The position numbers were made by a program, and so were the translations under genes. Positions 15,732-25,255 of a DNA stretch of 64,000 nt are shown here, in pieces. Origin of the DNA: Mucilaginibacter gossypiicola (lineage in GTDB: Bacteria; Bacteroidota; Bacteroidia; Sphingobacteriales; Sphingobacteriaceae). The notes beneath the pieces are model-generated. The model was not told the DNA's origin. It ran no database searches and saw nothing but the letters and a program-made list of their open reading frames with translations. Location of the stretch: the NCBI RefSeq assembly GCF_900110105.1, contig NZ_FOCL01000001.1, positions 992,001 through 1,056,000 of the forward strand. Direction: 5' to 3'. The stretch's first letter is position 1. Every line of letters begins with the position of its first letter.

Positions 15732-17201
15732 TCAGGAAGTTAACCTGACCAGGATATCTATAGCTTTTGAAATCTCTTCTTCAGAAAGCGAAGCGAACCC
15801 AAAACGGATTCCGTTATCATTCGGATTGCCGGGAAGCCTGAACGACATACCGATCATGCAAAGCCCTGCATGGGCAGCATCTTTAATTATTTTGTTTACA
15901 GGATATTGCTGCTTAAATCTAAGCCATACAGCCATTCCGCCAAGCGGCCGGGTAAATTCAACAGCGTGCGATAATTTTTTGATAAGCAGATCGCAAATAA
16001 AGTCACAGCGCCGGGCGTATAACTTGTTCGATCGGTTAATGTGCCGCACCAGGTCGCCGTTGATGATCATCTGTGCCAGCATAAATTCAATAAAAGTGTC
16101 GCCTCTCAAATCGATCAATCGCTTCAGATCGGTTGCTTTTTTTACAATATCGGGTGTAGTTATCATGTAGCCAACTCTTATTGAAGGAGCAAGCAGCTTG
16201 GTAAACGACCCAATGTAAATTATTTTCCCACCATGAGGAGCACTGGCCAGGGGAAGGATCGGGTTATTGGTATAATGGAAATCGTAACCGTAATCATCCT
16301 CAATTACATAAAACCCGTACTGTTCAATCAATTGAAGCAATCGTCGCCTTCTCCCCACCGACATGGTTATAGTAGTGGGATGATGCAAATGAGGAACTAT
16401 ATAAAGCATTTTTACCGGCGACTTTTTAAGGATGTGTTCCAGTTGATCCAGGTTGGGCCCTTCATTATCAATTCCTATTTTTGAGATACGGGCACCGGTG
16501 TTTTCTATAATCTCGTCGGCATAACGATAATTAGGTTCCGTTACCACTACATGATCACCTTTGTTAAGCAATACCGTAGCCGCTAAATAAATAGCCATTT
16601 GAGCCCCGCGGGTAATTAACAGGTCGTCCTTACGGATGTTTAAACCCCTGGTTTCGTTTAAAAACAAGGCGGTTCCTTCTTTGAGTAGCGGCAGGCCGCC
16701 ATGGTCTCTCAAACACATCAATTGTTTAATTCTGGCACTGGTGGCCTTATCCCTGTAAACTTTACTGATCTCATTAAAAGGCGCGAGTTCTGCGTCGGGA
16801 AAACCATCATTAACCACAATATCCGAGCTTTTGGTTAGCCGGTGCTCCGGTTGCAGTGCAGCTTGCAAGGCGAGGTTTCTTGATGTAATATTATCGGGTG
16901 ATGAAAAAGAGTTGGGTGGTTGAAATGACCTTGGCTTAATTACCGGTAGTTCGGGTGTTACGCGGTAGCCCTTCCTGTCCACGGGTTCTATCCAGTCTTC
17001 TGTCATCAGCTCTTCGTATGCATTGATAATCGTTTTACGGTTAACCGTAATAAATTCGGCCATTTGCCTGGTGCCTGGGAAGAAAGTACCTGGCGGAATT
17101 AAGCCTTCCCGTATAAGGCTGATGAGGCGATTGGTGATCTGCCTGTAAACAGGAATCTGGTTTTGCTTATCGATTACTATCAGGTTGTGGTAAGGAAGCA
17201 T
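15732..17201 (-). CDS. MocR/GabR-type regulator (GntR HTH + aminotransferase fold)
   Basis: This 489-residue protein joins an N-terminal GntR-type winged helix-turn-helix (about residues 10-80, with FPGTRQMAEFITVNRKTI) to a class I/II aminotransferase domain. The PLP-binding features are present: an Asp in EDDYGYDF near 310 and the Schiff-base Lys in GSFTKLLAP near 343. MocR proteins usually sense PLP or an amine and control vitamin B6 or amino-acid genes rather than catalyse transamination. No obvious target gene is adjacent; the upstream NmrA-like gene ends 267 bases away on the same strand. It is the usual length for the family. Confidence 0.9.
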   Translation of the reverse strand: MLPYHNLIVIDKQNQIPVYRQITNRLISLIREGLIPPGTFFPGTRQMAEFITVNRKTIINAYEELMTEDWIEPVDRKGYRVTPELPVIKPRSFQPPNSFSSPDNITSRNLALQAALQPEHRLTKSSDIVVNDGFPDAELAPFNEISKVYRDKATSARIKQLMCLRDHGGLPLLKEGTALFLNETRGLNIRKDDLLITRGAQMAIYLAATVLLNKGDHVVVTEPNYRYADEIIENTGARISKIGIDNEGPNLDQLEHILKKSPVKMLYIVPHLHHPTTITMSVGRRRRLLQLIEQYGFYVIEDDYGYDFHYTNNPILPLASAPHGGKIIYIGSFTKLLAPSIRVGYMITTPDIVKKATDLKRLIDLRGDTFIEFMLAQMIINGDLVRHINRSNKLYARRCDFICDLLIKKLSHAVEFTRPLGGMAVWLRFKQQYPVNKIIKDAAHAGLCMIGMSFRLPGNPNDNGIRFGFASLSEEEISKAIDILVRLTS

Positions 17202-17408
17202 CGTATTTTTATAATTAAATTGATTTGCCGCCCTGCTTTGAAAACTACATTAAAATATCATCAATGCAAGACTCAGCAGTTTTGCAATGCGCATACCAGT
17301 ATATAACTATTTAATTTTCAATCATTTATAAATACTAGCCATTCTAAATGACTCCATATTTGGTACCCCGATATTCTCTTACACCATATAAAGCGGAAAT
17401 TTTACCAT

Positions 17409-17441
17409 AAAAAACGCCCGCCACTTAATAATGACGAGCGC
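17409..17441 (-). terminator. intrinsic terminator of the cupin/ArsC-like/NmrA operon
   Basis: CGCCCGCCA (17415-17423) pairs with TGACGAGCG (17432-17440) allowing two G-U pairs, and the minus strand then has a run of six T. It lies about 30 bases past the NmrA-like stop codon. Confidence 0.7.
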
Positions 17442-17468
17442 CCAAACCATAAAACATAAAAAGATGAA

Positions 17469-18224
17469 CTATGCCTTTTTAGGCTGGTTCACATACCAAT
17501 TTTCGAAATTGATATTAAAGATTTTAGCATCGTTGCCCGGCACTAACATTTGGTCATTCAGTTCCACTCCATAATAACTTGCATGTACGTCAGCAACAAC
17601 TTTACGCGGATCGCCATTTTTGGTCAGATATTGCTGAACAAGGTCTGAAAGATTGAATTTATCAGGACCAGCTATTTCTACAGTTTTATTAAGAGGATCC
17701 ATCAATGCTACTTTGGCAACAGCAGTAGCTACGTCAGCAGATGCTATTGGCTGAATATGAGCGGGTGACAAACGAACAGTATCGCCATCAGTTGCGGCGT
17801 TGGCAATCCCACTTAAAAACTCAAAAAACTGTGTAGAGTGTATAATTGAATAAGGAACACCAGAGGCTTTGATCAGATCTTCCTGTGCCTGTTTTGCACG
17901 AAAATATCCGCTTTCCTGTAAACGATCAGTTCCAACAACCGATAAGGCGAGATGGTGTTTAACGCCTGCTGCAATTTCGGCAGCAAGCAGGTTTTTACCC
18001 GATGTTTTGAAAAATTCCATTACGGCGGTATCTTCAAATGAAGGAGAGTTTGCAACATCTATTACCACATCTGTTCCGTCTAAAGCTTCGGCAAGGCCTT
18101 CGCCGGTTATTGTGTTAACACCTGTTGCCGGCGAAGCAGCTATCACTTCATGCCCCTGATCTGTAAGTTTATTTACAACTTGCGAACCTATAAGCCCGCT
18201 GCCTCCTATTACTACTATTTTCAT
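17469..18224 (-). CDS. NmrA-like NAD(P)-binding protein (atypical SDR)
   Basis: This 251-residue protein begins with a Rossmann nucleotide-binding motif (VVIGGSGLIGSQV, residues 4-16) and lacks the classical Tyr-x3-Lys of reducing SDRs. The body, with SVVGTDRL, YFRAKQAQE and PYSIIHSTQFFEF, matches NmrA/atypical SDR proteins that bind NAD(P) and often act as redox sensors or as reductases of small quinones or sugars. It is the third gene of a likely operon after a cupin and an ArsC-like protein, and a terminator follows. The exact reaction is unknown. Confidence 0.85.
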   Translation of the reverse strand: MKIVVIGGSGLIGSQVVNKLTDQGHEVIAASPATGVNTITGEGLAEALDGTDVVIDVANSPSFEDTAVMEFFKTSGKNLLAAEIAAGVKHHLALSVVGTDRLQESGYFRAKQAQEDLIKASGVPYSIIHSTQFFEFLSGIANAATDGDTVRLSPAHIQPIASADVATAVAKVALMDPLNKTVEIAGPDKFNLSDLVQQYLTKNGDPRKVVADVHASYYGVELNDQMLVPGNDAKIFNINFENWYVNQPKKA

Positions 18225-18271
18225 AATTTGTATTTTTTAATGGCCTTTGTAAGCCGTTTTATAATTTTTTT

Positions 18272-18625
18272 TTATTGATGATGCAGAAAATGCTCCCGAT
18301 AAACCTTTTCATCAAAGCCAAACAACAGAAAGTTTTCGTCTTCAATAACCGGGCGTTTGATAATGGCCGGCTCTTCAACTAATAGCGCAAGCGCGTTTTC
18401 ACTGTTTTTTATCGACTCCCTAACTTCTGCGGGCAATCTTTTCCAGGTAAGGCTCTTTTTATTGAGAAATGTGGCGTAACCGGATGTTGCGTCCCAGCCT
18501 TTGAGTTTACCTGGCGAGATCCCCTCCGTTTTGAAATTTTGAAATTCAAAATCTACGTTTTGAGCTTTTAGCCAGGCCAAAGCCTGCCTTGTACGCTTGC
18601 AGGTGGTTAAACCATAAACTTTCAT
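18272..18625 (-). CDS. ArsC/Spx-family thioredoxin-fold protein
   Basis: This 117-residue protein has the ArsC/Spx fold: MKVYGLTTCKRTRQALAWL with one N-terminal Cys, then FEFQNFKTEGI, and the KSLTWKRLP and IIKRPVIED segments typical of YffB/ArsC relatives. The second Cys of redox-active Spx (CxxC) is replaced (CKRT), so it is closer to YffB-type reductase-like proteins than to a regulatory Spx. It could be a glutathione- or thiol-dependent reductase. It lies between a cupin and an NmrA-like gene in one transcription unit, with gaps of 28 and 47 bases. Confidence 0.85.
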   Translation of the reverse strand: MKVYGLTTCKRTRQALAWLKAQNVDFEFQNFKTEGISPGKLKGWDATSGYATFLNKKSLTWKRLPAEVRESIKNSENALALLVEEPAIIKRPVIEDENFLLFGFDEKVYREHFLHHQ

Positions 18626-18653
18626 AACGTTGGTTGATGTGGCTGATGGCTGT

Positions 18654-19082
18654 TTATTTCGCTGCGGTTATGAATGGTAATTCTTTAGGCCCGATGAAGT
18701 ACACCAACAGTTTAGCTTCTTCGGTTTTGCTCATATTTTTGCTTTCGGCATGCAGGCCGTTAGGATCTTCCCAAAACGCTTCGCCTTGTTTGTAAATATG
18801 GGTTTTGCCATTAAAAGTTGAAGATATATTTCCTTGTAATACATAGGCTATAGTAGGGATCGGGTGTCTGTGGGCTCCGGAAACTTCGCCGGGTGCAAAC
18901 TTCACGATCACCATTTTAACTTCCTGACTTTTAATTTGCGGCGTGGTGATGATTCGTTTAAAAATAACTTCAGGTTCGTACTGTGTAACATTCACATTAG
19001 CACATTTGGGGTCCTTTTTTGCTTGGGCGCTAACGCCTAATGCAGCGCAGAACGCCAATAAGGTTAAACTTATTTTTTTCAT
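18654..19082 (-). CDS. secreted cupin protein
   Basis: This protein of 142 residues has a signal peptide (MKKISLTLLAFCAALGVSAQA) and a single cupin barrel. The metal-binding region reads GAHRHPIPTIAYVLQG and the second motif has GEAFWEDPNGLHAESKN. The His and Glu pattern suggests a metal-binding cupin, possibly a periplasmic dioxygenase or quercetinase-like enzyme or a binding protein. An upstream start at 19127 would overlap the TAATTTTG promoter box at 19125-19132, so ATG 19082 is preferred. It is the first gene of a three-gene unit. Confidence 0.82.
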   Translation of the reverse strand: MKKISLTLLAFCAALGVSAQAKKDPKCANVNVTQYEPEVIFKRIITTPQIKSQEVKMVIVKFAPGEVSGAHRHPIPTIAYVLQGNISSTFNGKTHIYKQGEAFWEDPNGLHAESKNMSKTEEAKLLVYFIGPKELPFITAAK

Positions 19083-19124
19083 AATAGAATAATTATACCC
19101 AAACCCGTTATTGAGTTTGTAAGA

Positions 19125-19132
19125 CAAAATTA
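19125..19132 (-). promoter_or_regulatory. Bacteroidota -7 promoter box for the cupin operon
   Basis: The minus strand reads TAATTTTG, an exact TAnnTTTG, 43 bases before the ATG at 19082. It overlaps the alternative start codon at 19127 and so excludes it. Confidence 0.6.
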
Positions 19133-19262
19133 GGTGGTGTAAAAGTGCTTAAACTGGTCCAGGGGGAAGCCGGGAGAGGGTCCAACTGGTATTGCCGGGA
19201 AAAGGGCGCAAAAGGAATTAATTATGATTTGAAAGAAATATCAATGGTAATAAAATTCAATT

Positions 19263-21623
19263 TCAGAGCTCGCTGACTGGTATTGGCGATGAAGTGTTTT
19301 CTATTTTGAATTGAATGGTTATAGTAACGCCATCGTCGTTTCTAATCTCAAAAGCCCCCCCTAATTGTTTGCTGAGGGCTTTCATCATTTCCATACCCAA
19401 TGACGAGGTTTTGGCCAGGTTAAAATTGGGTGGCAGCCCCCGGCCATTGTCTGTAACGCTTAGGGTAATATTCTCAGGTGATGATAGCAGTGCTTTAAGA
19501 TAAATTTCACCCCCATTTTCATCAAAGGCGTATTTAATGCTGTTGGTAATGGCCTCGTTTAATATCAGGCCCATGGGCACGGCCTGGGAGATATCCAGGT
19601 TTACCGCGTCCAGTTCTTCTCTGAATCTTATTCTCCGCCTGTTACAATCGTAACAGGTGTTCAGGTACCGGGCCAGATCATTAATATAATCGGCCATTAC
19701 AATGGTGGCCACGTTACTTTTATTATAAAGCTTTTGATGTATAATGGAGATGGCTTGTACCCTGTTTCGGCTGTCCTTTATAGCCTCAATGGCATCGGTA
19801 TTTTGCAAATAGGCTGATTGAGTATACAGTAAGCTCATCACTATTTGCAGGTTATTTTTAACGCGATGGTGCACCTCTCTCAATAGCCACTCCTTTTCTG
19901 TGATCAGGTCTTCCTGCCGTTTTAATAAAGTGTCTTTATCGTTTATTAGCTTTTCCTTTTCTTCAAGCAGGGTTGATAATTTATTGTTTTGACGGTTGAT
20001 CTCATCCTGCTTCTTTTCCAGGCGGATATTGCTTCGCTGTTTACCCCGGTACGCAACATATATAACACAGGCAAATACAACCGCTACTAAAACACCTGCG
20101 AGGGTGATGTTGCGTTGCTGGTTAACCTTTTCCAGCTTATTTTTTTGCATCGTAGCGCTATTATTAAGTGCCTGGATGGTTTTATCTTTTTTAATGGAAT
20201 TGTAGCTGGCCTCTAACTCATTGATCTGTTTTACTGTGGCCGCGTTGGTTAACGAGTCCTGCATGAGGCGAATTTGCTGAAACTCCTTTAGCGCTAATGC
20301 AAAGTTGCCGGCTGCCGAATCAATTTTAAATTTATAACCGTTAAGAATAATACGCGACGACGGCGAGATTCTTTTCAGGGGCAAATTTTGCAGAAACTTT
20401 AATTCGGCCGATAATTTATCCCATTGCTTTGTGCGGATATAGTATCGCGGAAGCGGATCATAATTCTTTACAAAGCCATCAACTACATAAAACGACGGGT
20501 CATTATCAAGCGTACCGTACAGTTTGCCAAACAGGTGCTTAAATTCCGGCACCAGGTTGGCCGCATCTTTGTCACGCCCCAAAAAGTTGTATAGCTGCAT
20601 TTTGCGCGCAACGTACCGGCTTTTATTTTCAATTGTTTGCTCCGGGAATTTATCAGGTGGTGTATTTGCTAAATAGGTAAGCGCAGCACCATACTTTTTC
20701 AGGTTGATGTAACTATTGATGATACCATCAATAGATTTATAATAAAAGTCCTGTTCGTTAATTTTAACCGCCAGATCGGCACTTTTTTTAAAATATGGGA
20801 TAGCCTGCGCGTCTTTATGGTTTTTCTGGTATGATAAAGCGAGGTAAATGCTAAAAAAAGCGGCATCGCCATCGCTGTGGTTTGGATCGGCGTCACAGGC
20901 ATTCATACACGCTATCCTTGTAAGCAATTCTTTCTGGTACTGATCTCTCCGCGAATACACTTCAGCCAACATATAATATCCGTAATAAATTCTCGGAAAC
21001 TTCAGGGCTTTGTATTCAGCTATTACCGTTATCATTTCGCGTTCGGCTTTGTCATACCGCTTTTCGTTCAAATCGGCATCGGCTATTTTGCCAAGCGCAT
21101 CAGCAATTTTTAACCTGTCGGTCCCTTTACGGTAAAGCTCATATGCTTTGTTAAAACATTTTGCCCTGGTTTCCAATACGGATGGATTGTCGTATCTTAA
21201 ATAATTCCCATATGTGGTCCAATATTCAGCCTCTTTATCATGATCGCCTTTTTTACTATAGTAACCAGTTATTTGGTTAAACAATGAGTCGGCAGTTTTG
21301 AAATCGTTTTGTAAAATATAGGTTAACGCTTGCTGAGATCGTGCCTGGTTAAAGAAGTCGGCGGCATTAATAGATTTGCTTAAGGCCGTTGCCGCGTTTA
21401 AATAGTAACGGGACGAATCAATATCTTTATCCGTTAGAGCCTGCTTGTTTATAAAATACTGCCCCAGTTTAATAAAGATTTTAACCCGGTTTGTGTCGGG
21501 CTTTGTTTTGTTTAAATCACCCATTAAACTTTTAAACTCCTGGGCATGGGCTGAGTATTGCCAACAAAACAAAAGGCAATAAAATAACAACAAAACAAAA
21601 CGACGTATCAGCGAATGCTTCAT
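19263..21623 (-). CDS. TPR-containing sensor histidine kinase (HisKA_2 type)
   Basis: This 786-residue membrane kinase has a signal sequence (FVLLLFYCLLFCWQYSAHAQ), a periplasmic domain of about 460 residues made of TPR-like helical repeats, one membrane segment (about 504-526) and a coiled coil (about 535-580). The HisKA_2 dimerisation domain has its phospho-acceptor in EVHHRVKNNLQ near 581, and an HATPase domain carries NEAITNSIKYAF and TDNGRGLP. It shares architecture and a highly similar kinase core with the protein at 25612-27933. The next gene on the same strand (21821-22927, upstream) is a sigma-54 activator without a receiver, so its phosphorylation partner may be the receiver-bearing activator at 23330. 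The signal is unknown. Confidence 0.9.
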   Translation of the reverse strand: MKHSLIRRFVLLLFYCLLFCWQYSAHAQEFKSLMGDLNKTKPDTNRVKIFIKLGQYFINKQALTDKDIDSSRYYLNAATALSKSINAADFFNQARSQQALTYILQNDFKTADSLFNQITGYYSKKGDHDKEAEYWTTYGNYLRYDNPSVLETRAKCFNKAYELYRKGTDRLKIADALGKIADADLNEKRYDKAEREMITVIAEYKALKFPRIYYGYYMLAEVYSRRDQYQKELLTRIACMNACDADPNHSDGDAAFFSIYLALSYQKNHKDAQAIPYFKKSADLAVKINEQDFYYKSIDGIINSYINLKKYGAALTYLANTPPDKFPEQTIENKSRYVARKMQLYNFLGRDKDAANLVPEFKHLFGKLYGTLDNDPSFYVVDGFVKNYDPLPRYYIRTKQWDKLSAELKFLQNLPLKRISPSSRIILNGYKFKIDSAAGNFALALKEFQQIRLMQDSLTNAATVKQINELEASYNSIKKDKTIQALNNSATMQKNKLEKVNQQRNITLAGVLVAVVFACVIYVAYRGKQRSNIRLEKKQDEINRQNNKLSTLLEEKEKLINDKDTLLKRQEDLITEKEWLLREVHHRVKNNLQIVMSLLYTQSAYLQNTDAIEAIKDSRNRVQAISIIHQKLYNKSNVATIVMADYINDLARYLNTCYDCNRRRIRFREELDAVNLDISQAVPMGLILNEAITNSIKYAFDENGGEIYLKALLSSPENITLSVTDNGRGLPPNFNLAKTSSLGMEMMKALSKQLGGAFEIRNDDGVTITIQFKIENTSSPIPVSEL

Positions 21624-21820
21624 GAAATTTACTAACTGGACATAGTTTATGCCCTGGCAAATGCAGGAGATTAAAAGTAGATATTTTTAATGAATGAAAA
21701 TAAATAACAGGACAACTTTTACGTAAGTATCCAAATAGATAGCCAAATACAAACAGTTTCATTAATTCATTAAACTACTTTTAAAAATGATAAAGACCAC
21801 GCGGAAGCATATGTCGCAAC

Positions 21821-22927
21821 TTATATCTTTTGCGGAAAATAATCCTGCTTGACGATATTAAGCTTTTTCATTTTAGCATGCAGCGTAGTCGGCGGTACAT
21901 CCAGCCATTCAGCCGCCCCGCCTTCCCCGGCAATTTTACCGCTGCATTTTTTCAGTACAGCGATGATATGGTTCTTCTCCACATCAATAAGCGTTTTATT
22001 CTTGAAGATCTCCTGATCGCTGAGGTTCTTCCCCGTGTCGTTCGGCAGGCAGATCTCTCTTAATACGCTATCATCTGATAATAGGATGCTCCTTTCTATC
22101 AAATGTTCCAGCTGCCGCACATTTCCAGGCCAGGAATAACTTTTAAGCTGCTGCAATACCCTATTGGATATGAAATTGATTTTCTTACCTGTTATCTTAC
22201 AATAACGAACCAGGAAAAAGTTTGCCAGTTCGGCAATATCATCCTGCCTATGGCGCAAAGGCGGTAAACTAATTGGGAAAACATTGAGGCGATAATACAG
22301 GTCGGCCCTAAAGCGGTTTGCATCAACTTCGGCCTCCAGATCGCGGTTGGTAGCAGCAATGATCCGTACATCAACCTTTATCGTTGTTTTCCCTCCTACT
22401 CTTTCAAACTCCCGCTCCTGAATAGCCCGTAGTAATTTCACCTGTAACTCCAGCGGAAGCTCGCCTATCTCATCGAGAAAAATAGTGCCTTGATGTGCCA
22501 GCTCAAACTTACCTATCCTCCTATCCATAGCCCCGGTAAATGATCCCCGTTCGTGACCAAAAAGTTCACTTTCTATCAGGTTTGCCGGTAATGCCGCACA
22601 GTTTACCGTTACCATCGGCTTGCTTTTTCTGGTTGATGCCTGGTGGATTCCCCGGGCAATAACTTCCTTTCCCGTACCGGTTTCGCCAAGCAGCAAAACC
22701 GTCGAATTACTGTGTGCTACCATGGTCATCAGCCGATATACTTTTTGCATTTCGAGGCAATTACCGATGATGCCGGGGTATTGATTGCTGAAAACAGGTT
22801 TCATTGCTGATCGATCTTTACCTGTTTTCAGACCCGAATCAATAAACACGCCCTGAGGCAGGTCAAAATACAAATTCGATTTTTGCGATTCTGTTTCCGG
22901 GTTGGATGTTATTCTTTCAGTGATCAT
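21821..22927 (-). CDS. sigma-54 activator with no sensor domain
   Basis: This 368-residue enhancer-binding protein consists of a short, low-complexity N terminus (about 45 residues), an AAA+ domain with GETGTGKE at 81-88, contact loop GSFTGA at 128-133 and FLDEIGE, and a C-terminal Fis-type helix-turn-helix. It has neither GAF nor receiver domain, which recalls PspF-type activators that are controlled by a partner protein or by their own level. It lies upstream of a histidine kinase on the same strand (gap 197 bases) and is divergent from a receiver-containing activator. A 25-base palindrome at 22967-22991 begins 40 bases ahead of its start codon. Confidence 0.88.
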   Translation of the reverse strand: MITERITSNPETESQKSNLYFDLPQGVFIDSGLKTGKDRSAMKPVFSNQYPGIIGNCLEMQKVYRLMTMVAHSNSTVLLLGETGTGKEVIARGIHQASTRKSKPMVTVNCAALPANLIESELFGHERGSFTGAMDRRIGKFELAHQGTIFLDEIGELPLELQVKLLRAIQEREFERVGGKTTIKVDVRIIAATNRDLEAEVDANRFRADLYYRLNVFPISLPPLRHRQDDIAELANFFLVRYCKITGKKINFISNRVLQQLKSYSWPGNVRQLEHLIERSILLSDDSVLREICLPNDTGKNLSDQEIFKNKTLIDVEKNHIIAVLKKCSGKIAGEGGAAEWLDVPPTTLHAKMKKLNIVKQDYFPQKI

Positions 22928-23329
22928 TTTAATTTTGTTTAGGGAGACTTCGTTTTAAATGCTTCGAATTTTATGCCACTGGCATAAAATTGAAAAAAGG
23001 GGCTTTTCAGCATGCTACCCGACGATATTTCGGCGGTTTCGTTTTTTAAAAATTCTATTTCGTCGGTTTTCATCAACGGGTACCCGGTACTTATCCTGCC
23101 ACCCCCACTTTCAAAATTTATCCATGTTACTCAAATAGCTTAGTTTTTAGGATACATTTGGCAATTCATTAAAATAGCCGGAAATTGTATAAGATTATTT
23201 GGCCCGCGGCACACATATTGGATTGGATATTTTATAACCAGAAAGTTATTTAATGGATTTTATCCGCCCGGATGAATTTGGCTCGGGAGCAGGGTATTCC
23301 GAAATAGCTTTATTTTGTAACATATATCG
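22928..23329. other. divergent spacer between two sigma-54 activators
   Basis: This 402-base spacer separates the minus-strand sensorless activator from the plus-strand receiver-type activator. Its only strong structure is a perfect palindrome at 22967-22991. No RNA gene or open frame was seen. No clean TAnnTTTG box precedes 23330. Confidence 0.5.
22967..22991. promoter_or_regulatory. 25-base palindrome, probable operator
   Basis: AATTTTATGCCA and TGGCATAAAATT form a perfect 12-bp inverted repeat around a single C. It lies 40 bases ahead of the sensorless activator and 340 bases ahead of the receiver-type activator. A dimeric Fis-type helix-turn-helix protein would bind such a site, so it may be the enhancer for one of the two activators; this is inference. 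It is not followed by a T tract and so is not a terminator. Confidence 0.55.
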
Positions 23330-25255
23330 ATGAAGAAAATACTGATAGTAGAAGACGAGTCTCTTGTAGGGCATCACCTAAAACTGATCTTAATATCGGC
23401 CGGGTACAAAGTTACCGGCATTTCAGAATCTGTTGGTGAGGCCTTAACTTCTATCGACGAACAAAAGCCCGACCTGGTGCTGCTTGATATCCACCTGAAA
23501 GGTGCACTAAACGGTATTGACCTTGCCAGGAAGCTTACCGAAAAAAATATGGCATTTGTGTACCTCTCTGCAAACTTTCAGGGCGCATTACTTGAAGAAG
23601 CTAAATCAACGATGCCCTTCGGCTTTATTATTAAGCCGTTTCGGGAGGATGACCTGCTAACCACGCTTGATGTTGCTTTTTACCGGTATCAAAACAGCCT
23701 CGAAAGCAGCAGGCAACAGGAAATGGAACTGAACCAGAAGTTGAAGGAGATCCGCGATCATGAGGGCGATAGGATGCAAAAACTGCTACGCATTGCCGAT
23801 AATCTGCAAGCCTATATCCCCTTTGATTACCTGAATTTTATACTTAAAACCACAAACAACACAACAGTTACCAGTATTGGTTTTTTAAGGATAGGTTTTA
23901 ATGAATACCAGGCTTTGGGAGAACAGGAGTTAATGAATGTAACTGGTACCGATGGCAACTCGCTGAAAAACATTTATAGCTCACTGCCCGCAACAAATAA
24001 AGCTCAATATATTAATAGCGAAGAACTTGATCTGCTATGCAATCAAAATCCACTGAGTAAGATTATCACTGATACCTATGATTTTGAATCAGCGTTATTT
24101 TTCCCGGTTTCACAGGCTAACTCAACTTTGGTAAGATATGAGTTTTACAGCAGAAGAGGCAATACTTACGGGCAGCAGCATGTGGCGTTGCTAAGCCGCC
24201 TGCTTAACGCTTTAGGCAGCGTACTTGAAGGAGACAGGCAAAATCCTGATATAAGTAATCTGATCTCTTACCCAGCCAACGAACCGGTGCTTCCCAAAGA
24301 ACGTCTACGTGATTTTGACGGTATTGTAGGGCAAAGCCGTCCTATGCTAACCGTACTTGATCATATCAACACAATTTCACCGTTGGATACATCTGTACTC
24401 ATCCTTGGAGAAAGTGGCACGGGTAAGGAAAGAGTAGCAAAAAGCATTCATTCGCTATCGGGCAGGGCAAACAAACCGCTGGTTGTTGTAAATTGTGCTT
24501 CTCTCCCTGCAAACCTGATCGAAAGCGAACTTTTTGGTCACGAACGGGGCGCTTTTACCGGAGCACTTGAAAAGCGAACCGGTAAATTTGAAATGGCAGA
24601 CGGGGGCACCATTTTTTTGGACGAGATAGGCGAATTACCCATAGACCTCCAGGTAAAGTTGCTTCGCGTATTACAGGAGCAGGAAATAGAACGCCTTGGA
24701 GGCAAGGGACCTATAAAAATAAATGTGCGGATCATAGCGGCCACCAACCGCGACCTGGAAAAGGAAATGGAAGAAGGACGGTTCAGGCTTGATTTATATT
24801 ATCGCCTCTTTGTGTTCCCGATCATCATCCCTTCGCTCAGGGAACGAATTGACGATATACCGGCGCTCAGCAATCATTTCATCTCCTACTATTCAAAAAA
24901 GTACAGGAAAGCCATTAATGGGATCTCGGCCGGAGCGATGGCTCAGATGCTTGATTATTCATGGCCCGGAAACGTAAGGGAACTGGAACATTTTATTGAA
25001 AGAACCATACTATTATCAAAAACACCAATTATTGAACAGGTTTTACTACCCAAATATCCCGGCAGTAAAGCAACCGAACCGGAGGTTGAGGTTGGTGCAA
25101 GAATGAAAACTATCGACGAAAATGAAAGGGATTACATCATCACCGTGCTTAAAAGCTGTAATGGCAGGATCAGAGGTGCCAGCGGCGCCGCAGCTGTAAT
25201 GGGATTGCCCCCAACCACTCTCCATTCAAAAATGAAAAGGTTAGGTATTAAGTAA
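23330..25255 (+). CDS. NtrC-like response regulator (receiver-GAF-AAA+-Fis)
   Basis: This 641-residue protein has an N-terminal receiver domain with acidic pocket E8/D9, phospho-acceptor D53 in LLDIHL, S80 and K102 (IIKPF). A GAF-like segment follows at about 150-310. The AAA+ domain has GESGTGKE near 362, canonical GAFTGA and FLDEIGE, and the protein ends in a Fis-type helix-turn-helix. It should be phosphorylated by a histidine kinase and then activate RpoN promoters. The kinase at 25612-27933 begins 357 bases downstream on the same strand, and its paralogue at 19263-21623 is nearby. It is the only receiver-bearing activator in the window. Confidence 0.92.
   Translation: MKKILIVEDESLVGHHLKLILISAGYKVTGISESVGEALTSIDEQKPDLVLLDIHLKGALNGIDLARKLTEKNMAFVYLSANFQGALLEEAKSTMPFGFIIKPFREDDLLTTLDVAFYRYQNSLESSRQQEMELNQKLKEIRDHEGDRMQKLLRIADNLQAYIPFDYLNFILKTTNNTTVTSIGFLRIGFNEYQALGEQELMNVTGTDGNSLKNIYSSLPATNKAQYINSEELDLLCNQNPLSKIITDTYDFESALFFPVSQANSTLVRYEFYSRRGNTYGQQHVALLSRLLNALGSVLEGDRQNPDISNLISYPANEPVLPKERLRDFDGIVGQSRPMLTVLDHINTISPLDTSVLILGESGTGKERVAKSIHSLSGRANKPLVVVNCASLPANLIESELFGHERGAFTGALEKRTGKFEMADGGTIFLDEIGELPIDLQVKLLRVLQEQEIERLGGKGPIKINVRIIAATNRDLEKEMEEGRFRLDLYYRLFVFPIIIPSLRERIDDIPALSNHFISYYSKKYRKAINGISAGAMAQMLDYSWPGNVRELEHFIERTILLSKTPIIEQVLLPKYPGSKATEPEVEVGARMKTIDENERDYIITVLKSCNGRIRGASGAAAVMGLPPTTLHSKMKRLGIK

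Noticed and set aside
22980..22994. Sigma-54 promoter-like sequence TGGCAT-N4-TTGA
   Set aside because: The essential GC of the -12 element is missing, and the match is part of the perfect palindrome, which is better explained as an operator.
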